Shown: one piece after another, positions 7,003 to 12,453 of the stretch
How the letters are laid out: the number at the start of each line of letters is the position of its first letter
Numbering within the stretch: the first letter of the stretch is position 1
Notes under the pieces: model-generated
What the model was told of the DNA's origin: nothing
The model's input: only the letters and a program-made list of their open reading frames with translations
Databases searched by the model: none
Program-made: the position numbers and the translations under genes
Assembly (NCBI GenBank): GCA_937898445.1
Contig: CALEJY010000161.1
Span: forward strand, 1-12,583
DNA: 12,583 bases
DNA from: an uncultured Candidatus Melainabacteria bacterium
Lineage (GTDB): Bacteria; Cyanobacteriota; Vampirovibrionia; Gastranaerophilales; Gastranaerophilaceae
Direction of reading: 5' to 3'

Positions 7003-7752
7003 TTATTTGCAAAGCAAAAGATGTGATGCGAAAGGTTTTTTGATTTTAATTTTGTCTAAGCGATTTTTGATAAATTCTGCTTTATGTGAAAATGGTTTTT
7101 CGGACAAAAATTTTCTGTAATATCTTTGTGCATTGCTACGTTTGCCAAGTTTGTCAAAACATACGCCAATCCCTGCATAAGCTTTGTAATAATCAGGATT
7201 TAGTTTTAAAATTTCGTGCAAAACAGATGATGCTTCTTTATAATTCCCTAATTTCATTAAAAGTGCGGATTTGTGGTCATACGCTTTTATAAATCTAGGA
7301 GAATTTTCGATTAATTTTTGATAAATCATCAATGCTAATTCGTATTCTTCACACATTTCATGCGCCATTCCAAGTTGCAAAATTGCATCAGGATTGTCAG
7401 GGTTTAGTTGAATTGCGCAAACAAAGTTTTTTATAGCTCCGCAAGGTGAGCCGTCAAGAAGATGGCAAATTCCGAGTTCATAAAATACTTCGTAACTTTT
7501 GTCGTTGATAGTTGATGCTATGTCAAGATATTTGATAGCTTTTGAATATTGTTTAAGATGTTTATAGCAAATTCCCAATCCAAAGTAACTGTCAAAATTA
7601 TTTCTGTCTATCAAAATAGCATTAAGATAGCTAGATACTGCTTCTTTAAACATATTTTCAAGGCGTAGTGCATTTGCTTTTTCACAAAAACTGTTTTTTA
7701 CAGGATTTGTGCATAATTTATTTGTATTCGATGAACTCAATTTTTTCCTCAC
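7003..7752 (-). CDS. TPR-repeat protein
   Basis: Six consecutive tetratricopeptide repeats of about 34 residues fill most of the protein: roughly 20-51, 53-86, 87-120, 121-154, 155-187 and 188-221, each with the A-x-x-x-hydrophobic pattern and several with the NPD turn (LNPDNPDA, LNPDYYKA). TPR arrays form a superhelix that binds partner proteins, so this is likely a scaffold or adaptor; the partner cannot be read from the sequence. There is no signal peptide or membrane segment. It is rich in cysteine (8), several at equivalent repeat positions (GICYKH, GICHLL, GVCFDK). Start is uncertain: the GTG at 7752 has AAGGAG only 1 nt away, whereas a TTG at 7740 has GAGG with 6-nt spacing and may be the true start, shortening the product by 4 residues. 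It heads the minus-strand series and is divergent from the exported pair at 7859. Confidence 0.85.
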   Translation of the reverse strand: MRKKLSSSNTNKLCTNPVKNSFCEKANALRLENMFKEAVSSYLNAILIDRNNFDSYFGLGICYKHLKQYSKAIKYLDIASTINDKSYEVFYELGICHLLDGSPCGAIKNFVCAIQLNPDNPDAILQLGMAHEMCEEYELALMIYQKLIENSPRFIKAYDHKSALLMKLGNYKEASSVLHEILKLNPDYYKAYAGIGVCFDKLGKRSNAQRYYRKFLSEKPFSHKAEFIKNRLDKIKIKKPFASHLLLCK

Positions 7753-7822
7753 TCTCCTTTTTTATGATAGTTTTTTTTTCGGAGTTGAAGAACATCCGAA
7801 TGATGTATAAGTTTATCAATCA

Positions 7823-7852
7823 TTGGATTTATTATTTTTCTTGTGTTATAAA
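7823..7852 (+). promoter_or_regulatory. Candidate promoter of the exported TolC-like pair
   Basis: TTGGAT (7823-7828), an 18-nt spacer, then TATAAA (7847-7852). The -10 element ends 6 nt before the ATG at 7859 and there is no Shine-Dalgarno sequence, so the transcript may be leaderless. The hexamers match consensus at 4 of 6 and 5 of 6. Tentative in this AT-rich sequence. Confidence 0.35.
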
Positions 7853-7858
7853 GTTGTT

Positions 7859-8674
7859 ATGAAAAAGTATCTGGTTGGGTTATTAATAATAATTTTAGGG
7901 ATGCCTGCGCTGGCGGATGAAGTTTCGCTCAGCGGAGTTGAAACGAAAAAAATAGAACTTCCAAAAACTGATATTTCAAAAAAACAATCGCTTTTGGTTA
8001 ATGATGAACAAGTTTTGCAAGAACTTGTGAAACTCCAAAAAGATAAGGATGTTGAGGATATTGAAAACCTTTGGAAAGGAACTGTTGAAAACAATCAGGT
8101 TATAGGATTTGCGTTGAAAAAACTTTCGACCCCTGAAAGCCAAAGACGAATACATTCATCTCTTATGGCGAAAACTCTTTCTGCTGTAGTTGCCGGTGCA
8201 TCATTAGCTCCGTCTTTAATTGGGGCTGATTATATGACACAATCATCTGCTTTTGCGGCAGGAAGATTGGCGCAAAATTTGATTAACCGTAAAAACATGC
8301 CGACTGAAATTCCTCTGACAGATACAGAATTAATAGAGCTTGCCGGACTTGTTGAAAGTTTGCAGGACAAAATTATTACCGCATATTATAATTATAAAAG
8401 TTCGCTTTCTCAGTTGAAAGAAACAAGACAAAGATTGCTTTTGTATAACAAAAATTACGCTAAAGCTCTTGATGATGAAGATTTGATGGAAATTACAATT
8501 TCTTCTGCGTTGTATGACAATATGAGAGTTGAAGAATTTTATTATATGGAAAATGCGAAAAAATACCACCTTGAACTTCAAAGGCTTGCAGGGAAAAAAG
8601 TTGTGGATAAGTTGAATTTGTATCAGTTCAATTTCAATTCAACCCTTGTTGGAGAAAAGGCGGTGAACAGATGA
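7859..8674 (+). CDS. Exported helical protein, TolC-like hairpin, first of a paralogous pair
   Basis: 271 residues with a clear signal peptide (MKKYLVGLLIIILGMPALA, probable cleavage after residue 19), so it acts in the periplasm or outer envelope. The frame can be read from 7823, but the signal peptide begins at ATG 7859. After a charged linker comes an LWKG...FALKKLS block (71-90), a small-residue-rich hydrophobic stretch (about 103-125), then two long helices (about 155-200 and 203-245) with the tyrosine-rich pattern AYYNYKSSL and an EEFYYMENAKKYHLELQRLAG end. That last segment resembles the final helix of TolC-family outer-membrane efflux proteins (alanine/tyrosine helix ending L-x-x-L-x-G), but at about 270 residues it is half the size of a TolC protomer and no beta-barrel strands are evident. 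The stop overlaps the next start by 4 nt (ATGA), indicating translational coupling. The same blocks recur in the downstream gene, so the two are tandem paralogs. Family assignment is weak; export is firm. Confidence 0.85.
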   Translation: MKKYLVGLLIIILGMPALADEVSLSGVETKKIELPKTDISKKQSLLVNDEQVLQELVKLQKDKDVEDIENLWKGTVENNQVIGFALKKLSTPESQRRIHSSLMAKTLSAVVAGASLAPSLIGADYMTQSSAFAAGRLAQNLINRKNMPTEIPLTDTELIELAGLVESLQDKIITAYYNYKSSLSQLKETRQRLLLYNKNYAKALDDEDLMEITISSALYDNMRVEEFYYMENAKKYHLELQRLAGKKVVDKLNLYQFNFNSTLVGEKAVNR

Positions 8675-9564
8675 AAAAATTACTTGTAACCGCTTTGATT
8701 TTGAATTTAATTTTGCCGGTTTCTGCAATCACTCTTGATGATGTTACAATGCCGAAACAACCTGCATATAGAACCGGACTTTCAGAAGAACCGGAAAAAG
8801 AATATATGGAAGTTAAAGCAGAGGACAAAGTTAAGCAAGAATATGTAAAAAAAGATGCGGAACAGTTTGATGTAACGGATTTAACTTACGCTGATTTGAG
8901 TATTAAACAAATTTCGAGAGAAGTTGCTGCGGATTTGGAGCTTGATCAAGAAGATATGGTCGGTGATTTGTCTGTTTTATGGCAAGGTGCAGCTTCTCAA
9001 AGCGATACAATAAATTTTGCGCTATACAAATTGTCAAATCCTGATGAAGATAAACCGGATGAAAAATCTGTAAAAAAAGTGCTTACGACTATTGCGAGTA
9101 TGTCTACTCTTGTAGGGGCAGGCATGGGTAATCCTTTGTTAGCCGGAGGTTCTTTGATTGGTGGAAACATCTTAGGAATTATGTCGCAAGATACAAAAGC
9201 ACTTAATTATAAATATACAAAAGTTACTGATGCGGATATGATTATTCTTGTCCGCAAGATTGAGGATTTGCAACAAAGAACGGTTGATTTGTATTACAAC
9301 TATATGATGGCACGTAAAAGGTTAAAAATGATAGAACAAATTACGGCTGACAGAAAGAAAAATTACGACCTTTCGCAAACTATGTCGAAAGAAGTTATTT
9401 TGATTACGGATGCTTATTATAGAACAGCGTTGGATAATCAAATGAAAGCCCGTTCTGATTATTACGCAAAACGTGCTGCGTTGGAACAATTCGTTGGAAA
9501 CGAAACATTTGCGCAGTTTGAAAAGGATTTGAAGGAAAGGGAAAAGGGGGATAGTGAAAAGTGA
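8671..9564 (+). CDS. Exported helical protein, TolC-like hairpin, second of a paralogous pair
   Basis: 297 residues. A signal peptide is present at the N-terminus (MKKLLVTALILNLILPVSAI, cleavage near 19-20), then an acidic linker (about 30-95). The LWQG...FALYKLS block at 103-122 aligns with 71-90 of the upstream protein. A glycine-rich hydrophobic stretch follows at about 142-171 (STLVGAG, LLAGGSLIGG, NILGIM), long enough to cross or insert in a membrane. Two long helices come next (about 187-228 and 232-290), with VDLYYNYMMARKRL and SDYYAKRAALEQFVG, the latter again like the last helix of TolC-family proteins. The start overlaps the upstream stop by 4 nt, so the two are very likely made together and may form a hetero-oligomer. 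The last codons and the TGA stop lie inside hairpin repeat copy B, so the natural C-terminus may have been altered by that repeat. Function unknown; a part in export or envelope assembly is inference. Confidence 0.85.
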   Translation: MKKLLVTALILNLILPVSAITLDDVTMPKQPAYRTGLSEEPEKEYMEVKAEDKVKQEYVKKDAEQFDVTDLTYADLSIKQISREVAADLELDQEDMVGDLSVLWQGAASQSDTINFALYKLSNPDEDKPDEKSVKKVLTTIASMSTLVGAGMGNPLLAGGSLIGGNILGIMSQDTKALNYKYTKVTDADMIILVRKIEDLQQRTVDLYYNYMMARKRLKMIEQITADRKKNYDLSQTMSKEVILITDAYYRTALDNQMKARSDYYAKRAALEQFVGNETFAQFEKDLKEREKGDSEK

Positions 9565-9670
9565 AATGTGAAAAGACCGTTAAGTTCATTACAGTTGCTA
9601 CGCAACAAAATATATTTTCGAACGAAGTGAGCAATAAGGTCTTCTCACTATTCACTATTCACTTCTCACT
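9553..9670. repeat. Long hairpin repeat, copy B (downstream of the exported pair)
   Basis: Left arm 9553-9578 (AGTGAAAAGTGAAATGTGAA...) pairs with 9638-9663 at 22 of 26 positions, with AGTGAATA-like repeats continuing to 9670. The loop holds the 49-nt core at 9584-9632, which matches the reverse complement of copy A at 46 of 49 positions and contains GTTGC-TAC-GCAAC. The arms are made of roughly 7-bp GTGAAAA/GTGAATA units that differ from copy A while the core is conserved. The element includes the stop codon of the upstream gene and ends 8 nt before the next start codon. Confidence 0.8.
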
Positions 9671-9678
9671 CTAATTAT

Positions 9679-10332
9679 ATGTTCATACCATTCAAAATAA
9701 ACAACGGAATACAAAATATGCAAATCGATAGTGATTTGCTAGATAACGCTATAAAAAATCAGCAGACAGAACCTATTTTTAGATTATATGGTTGGTCGCC
9801 TGCTTGCGTTTCTTTGGGGAGAAATCAAAAAAGCGATTTTGTTGATAATGAATTGTTGAAAAGTTTGAGTATTGATTGCGTTCGCCGTTTGACAGGCGGT
9901 AGAGCTTTATTGCACGATAACGAAATTACTTATAGCTATGTTTGCCCTGTTTCTAGCCTTAATCACGGGGAAAACGTTACTCAGTCTTACAAAGAGATTT
10001 CACAAATCCTAATTGATGCTTTTAAAAAGATTAATATTGATTTGGATTTTGGTGGAGTGAAAAAACTGCAAGGACATAAAGATTATTGTATGTTGGTTTC
10101 GACGGGTGCGGATTTGTGCTGGCATGATAGAAAATTAATCGGTTCTGCGCAATTTCGAAAAGAAGGCTATATCCTTCAACACGGTTCTATATTGTATGAT
10201 TATGACAAGGATTTGTTAGAAAAAATATTTAAAGAAAAAGTTGATACATCCTCAATTGTGTGTTTAAAAGAAATAAATCCTTATATTACAAAACAAGATA
10301 TTATTGAATTGTTAAGTAATGTAAATTTGTAA
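9679..10332 (+). CDS. LipM-like octanoyl/lipoyl protein transferase
   Basis: Member of the biotin/lipoate A/B protein ligase family, 217 residues. Motifs are RLYGWSPACVSLGRNQ (35-50), the substrate-loop motif RRLTGGRALLH (69-79), and RKLIGSAQFRKEGYILQHGS (151-170) with conserved K152. C137 stands at the position of the catalytic cysteine of LipM, 14 residues before the RK of RKxxGSAQ, as far as I recall that family. This favours an octanoyl-ACP:protein N-octanoyltransferase, which moves an octanoyl group to GcvH or E2 domains for lipoate synthesis, over an ATP-dependent lipoate ligase. The protein is shorter than B. subtilis LipM (about 278), and the usual P-S-W in the segment after C137 is replaced by S-T-G, so activity is not certain. 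The start at 9679 lacks a Shine-Dalgarno sequence, but the family's N-terminal strand and NMQIDSDLL block require it rather than the internal ATG at 9718. Confidence 0.82.
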   Translation: MFIPFKINNGIQNMQIDSDLLDNAIKNQQTEPIFRLYGWSPACVSLGRNQKSDFVDNELLKSLSIDCVRRLTGGRALLHDNEITYSYVCPVSSLNHGENVTQSYKEISQILIDAFKKINIDLDFGGVKKLQGHKDYCMLVSTGADLCWHDRKLIGSAQFRKEGYILQHGSILYDYDKDLLEKIFKEKVDTSSIVCLKEINPYITKQDIIELLSNVNL

Positions 10333-10367
10333 AACCCTTTATTTGCGCTGGTTTTGACGTTTGTAGA

Positions 10368-10405
10368 AAATTTGTTTAAACAATTTTGGCAATTCTCTGA
10401 GAGAA
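10368..10405. promoter_or_regulatory. Two adjacent palindromes upstream of the 472-residue gene
   Basis: TTGTTTAAACAA at 10372-10383 is a perfect 12-bp palindrome, extending to 9 of 10 pairs over 10368-10387. TTCTCT-G-AGAGAA at 10393-10405 has perfect 6-bp arms. Both lie 50-90 nt before the ATG at 10455, in the 122-nt gap after the LipM-like gene. A TTGACG (10354-10359) precedes them, and a TATATA (10414-10419) lies 35 nt before the ATG, but neither makes a well-spaced consensus promoter. They could be operators or mRNA leader hairpins. Confidence 0.35.
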
Positions 10406-10454
10406 AAATTCTTTATATAAGTACGGGGATTAAATCACAAGGGGATTGGAAAAA

Positions 10455-11873
10455 ATGTTTTCAGTAAATTCATTTAACAATGTATATCCAAACTTACCAG
10501 CTTACTGGTCACTAGGTAACAAAGCTAGCAGCGTAACTGGTTTAGGTGGCAACGTTGGCGAAACAAGATATTTCACTCGCCCTACTGGTTATCCTGAAAT
10601 TACTTACTCATTGGCTACTCAAGAAGAAAACAATGCACCTAACGGTTTGAGCCAATGGAACCCATTATTGATTGGTATGGACTTAACTCAAGGTATAACA
10701 ACAGATCCTGCATTGATTGCTCAAGGTAATCAAACTGCTTGGAACTGGGGTTTCCAAAGAGGTATGGCTGACAGATTGTCTGGCGTTGTAAGCAACCTTG
10801 CAAGCATTCAAGCACAATTAGAAGCAGTTTTGAAAAACGACAAATTGACTGCTCCTCAAAAACAAAAATTGCAATCAGCTCTTGATAAAATTAAAGTAGT
10901 AAAAGAAAAAGCTGAAAAAATGGTTCAATCAGGCAATTTGAAACAAGAAGAAGTTGAAGCAGTTCAAGGTGAAATCGCTGAAGCTATTTCAAACGCAAGC
11001 AAAACAGCAGAAGCAGTTATGAAAAACGTAACTGAAGGCAAAGGCGGAGTTGATGAAACAGATGACGCTGATGCAGCTGACGAAACAACTTCTTCGGAAG
11101 ATACTAAAAAAGCTAAAGATGCTAAAAAAGCAGCAAAAGCAAAAGCTGATAAAAAGAACAAAGATGAAGCAGCAGGCATTGTTGGATTAATCTTTGATGC
11201 AGTTGACGGTTTCGGTACTAAAAATGAACAATTGAAAAATGCAGTTGATAAAATTAACGAAAACAACGTAATTGATGTATTCGACTCTTGGAACAAAAAC
11301 TACAAAGCTAAAGAAGGAACTTTAGTTCAACGTATCTATGATGATGAATTTTGGTACGATGGCGGAAATGAATATGTAGAAAAAATTACATCAGCACTTC
11401 AAAAGAAAGCTGAAGCACTTGGTATTTACTCAGAATTAATCAAAGAATTTACAACAATTACTTCTGAATTAGGTGCAAAATTCAACACTGATGAAAAGAA
11501 AGTTGCTCAAGCAGTAGAAACAATTTACGAAAGAGTTAAAAAAGCAGAAGCAGAAAATACTCAAAAAGCTGAAAAAGCCGAAATTGAAAAAGAAACTGAA
11601 GCAGCTAACAAAAAATCTGAAAAAGAAAGAAAAGCTCAAGAAAAAGACAACGAAACAAAAGCTCAATTCTTAGCTGATATGCGTGAAATCTTGAAAGATG
11701 ACAAAGCTGAAATGTCTGACAAAGTTCAATACAAAGATGGTAACTTTGTAATCAGAGTTGAAGGCAAAAACTATTACGGCGAAGATTACGTTGCACTTGC
11801 TCAAGCTCTAAAAGATGCTGGCTATGAACCGGAACAATATTTGAAGAAAGGTTCAGTAAATCAAAAAGCATAA
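10455..11873 (+). CDS. Large charged coiled-coil protein of unknown function, 472 residues
   Basis: I do not recognise this family. The start is taken at ATG 10455 (MFSVNSFNNVYPNLPAYW), with AAGGGGA at 10439-10445; a TTG at 10446 would add 3 residues. Residues 1-100 are rich in aromatic, glycine, asparagine and proline residues (PAYW, GETRYFTRPTGYP, WNWGF). Residues 105-195 form a long helix or coiled coil. Residues 198-216 are strongly acidic (ETDDADAADE), followed directly by a strongly basic lysine/alanine stretch (217-236). A globular-looking middle follows (240-340, with WYDGG). Residues 345-410 are a second charged coiled coil, and a small domain closes the protein (420-465, with YYGEDYVALAQALKDAGY). 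There is no cysteine, signal peptide or membrane segment. Codon choice is more uniform than in neighbours (repeated GCT/GCA for Ala, AAA for Lys, GAA for Glu), which suggests high expression. It is monocistronic, with its own terminator at 11954. A structural or surface role is only a guess. Confidence 0.85.
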   Translation: MFSVNSFNNVYPNLPAYWSLGNKASSVTGLGGNVGETRYFTRPTGYPEITYSLATQEENNAPNGLSQWNPLLIGMDLTQGITTDPALIAQGNQTAWNWGFQRGMADRLSGVVSNLASIQAQLEAVLKNDKLTAPQKQKLQSALDKIKVVKEKAEKMVQSGNLKQEEVEAVQGEIAEAISNASKTAEAVMKNVTEGKGGVDETDDADAADETTSSEDTKKAKDAKKAAKAKADKKNKDEAAGIVGLIFDAVDGFGTKNEQLKNAVDKINENNVIDVFDSWNKNYKAKEGTLVQRIYDDEFWYDGGNEYVEKITSALQKKAEALGIYSELIKEFTTITSELGAKFNTDEKKVAQAVETIYERVKKAEAENTQKAEKAEIEKETEAANKKSEKERKAQEKDNETKAQFLADMREILKDDKAEMSDKVQYKDGNFVIRVEGKNYYGEDYVALAQALKDAGYEPEQYLKKGSVNQKA

Positions 11874-11953
11874 AAAAGTTTTATTAATTAATGATTCCTC
11901 ATATTTGGTAGAAAAAAGTAGAAGAAATTTAGTAGGTTAATGTGTGAAAAGTT

Positions 11954-11978
11954 AGTCCCCCAAAAGGGGACTTTTTTT
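11954..11978 (+). terminator. Rho-independent terminator of the 472-residue gene
   Basis: AGTCCCC (11954-11960), loop CAAAA, GGGGACT (11966-11972), followed by a run of seven T. Perfect 7-bp GC-rich stem. It ends the plus-strand transcript 80 nt after the stop codon. Confidence 0.93.
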
Positions 11979-12001
11979 ATGCGGACAAAGTCCGTAACCG
12001 T

Positions 12002-12140
12002 CTGCGACAACATTTGTCCATACTTCATACATTGGTGGAGAGTTTTGTGCCGCTCCACCCGCCCAATGGAACAAAATTGGTCTAAAGTACTTCAAATATC
12101 GGTGTATAGTTTGCGCACGTAGCCCACTGCGACAACATTT
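12002..12140. repeat. 14-bp direct repeats flanking a hairpin-rich 111-nt segment
   Basis: CTGCGACAACATTT occurs at 12002-12015 and again at 12127-12140. Between them is a perfect 7-bp hairpin (GGTGGAG with CTCCACC) and partly overlapping ATTGG...CCAAT and TTTTGTGCC...GGAACAAAAT pairings. This could be a small unit bounded by direct repeats or a short duplication. Confidence 0.5.
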
Positions 12141-12144
12141 AAGT

Positions 12145-12176
12145 TAGATGCCTAGATGCAAAGATGCATGGAGGCA
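12145..12176. repeat. Run of four imperfect 8-bp units
   Basis: TAGATGCC, TAGATGCA, AAGATGCA and TGGAGGCA follow one another without gaps, and AAGG starts a possible fifth. The short-unit style recalls the GTGAATA-type arms of the long hairpin repeats, but no complementary arm is seen downstream. Confidence 0.55.
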
Positions 12177-12198
12177 AAGGCGATTACAGAAGAAGATT

Positions 12199-12268
12199 AC
12201 CCTCTCTCTTTGTGAGAGGGTTGAATTTCTTAGTGAGTTGTAACGAACTTAGAAATTCGGGAGAGGGT
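12199..12268. repeat. Two-hairpin element with inverted-repeat ends, no coding content
   Basis: ACCCTCTC (12199-12206) pairs with GAGAGGGT at 12214-12221 (8-bp stem, 7-nt loop) and equally with GAGAGGGT at 12261-12268, the right end. Between them GAATTTCT (12223-12230) pairs with AGAAATTC (12251-12258). The plan hairpin, hairpin, complementary tail is that of the right end of the DUF559 element in the M14 gene, though the bases differ. Its loop contains GTAACGAACTTA, also present at the edge of long hairpin copy A (5947-5958). Confidence 0.65.
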
Positions 12269-12295
12269 TCTAAATCAACATTGATAGTTATGTAG

Positions 12296-12315
12296 GTCGG
12301 ATTTAATAATCCGAC
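12296..12315. repeat. Perfect 8-bp palindrome of the GTCGGATT/AATCCGAC type
   Basis: GTCGGATT-TAAT-AATCCGAC, preceded by TGTAG. Palindromes with TAGGTCGGATT...AATCCGAC are, to my recollection, widespread in bacterial genomes and behave like REP-type repeats. There is no T-tract, so it is not a standard terminator. Confidence 0.55.
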
Positions 12316-12335
12316 AATGAAACTGATTTTATATC

Positions 12336-12374
12336 ACAAAAAAAAAGACCGGCGTGAAAAGATTTTTCCGGTCT
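12336..12374 (-). terminator. Rho-independent terminator of the pilin-like gene
   Basis: Read on the minus strand: AGACCGG (12374-12368), a 15-nt loop, CCGGTCT (12352-12346), then an unbroken run of T. It lies 80 nt after the stop codon at 12454 and has the correct orientation for that gene. Confidence 0.85.
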
Positions 12375-12453
12375 ACAAAAAGATTCGAACTTTTTTGTGC
12401 GGTTTTGTGCCGCATAAAACTTCCATGCCCACAAGGGGTGGGGATTAAACTTG

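Larger units (their letters stand above)
11979..12453. other. Non-coding, palindrome- and repeat-rich stretch between two terminators
   Basis: No convincing gene lies here; short frames are broken or overlap hairpins. In order it contains: GGAC-AAA-GTCC near 11983; a 14-bp direct repeat CTGCGACAACATTT at 12002-12015 and 12127-12140; a hairpin GGTGGAG/CTCCACC (12034-12040 with 12053-12059); a run of 8-bp units at 12145-12176; a two-hairpin element at 12199-12268; GTCGGATT-TAAT-AATCCGAC at 12296-12315; a minus-strand terminator at 12346-12374; and a small TGCGG/CCGCA hairpin (12398-12414). A 12-mer GTTTTGTGCCGC occurs twice (12042-12053 and 12402-12413). It reads like a landing zone of small palindromic elements. 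Confidence 0.7.

Noticed and set aside
8330..8581. An 83-codon minus-strand frame opposite the first exported protein
   Set aside because: Antisense shadow of the helical coding region, with no motif or start signal.
10964..11296. A 110-codon minus-strand frame opposite the 472-residue gene
   Set aside because: Serine/alanine/phenylalanine-rich translation is the expected mirror of the lysine/alanine/glutamate-rich coding strand.
11940..12122. A 60-codon plus-strand frame after the 472-residue gene
   Set aside because: Runs straight through the Rho-independent terminator and hairpins and has no ribosome binding site.
12145..12184. Possible CRISPR array start
   Set aside because: The units are 8 bp with no spacers of regular length and no cas genes nearby.
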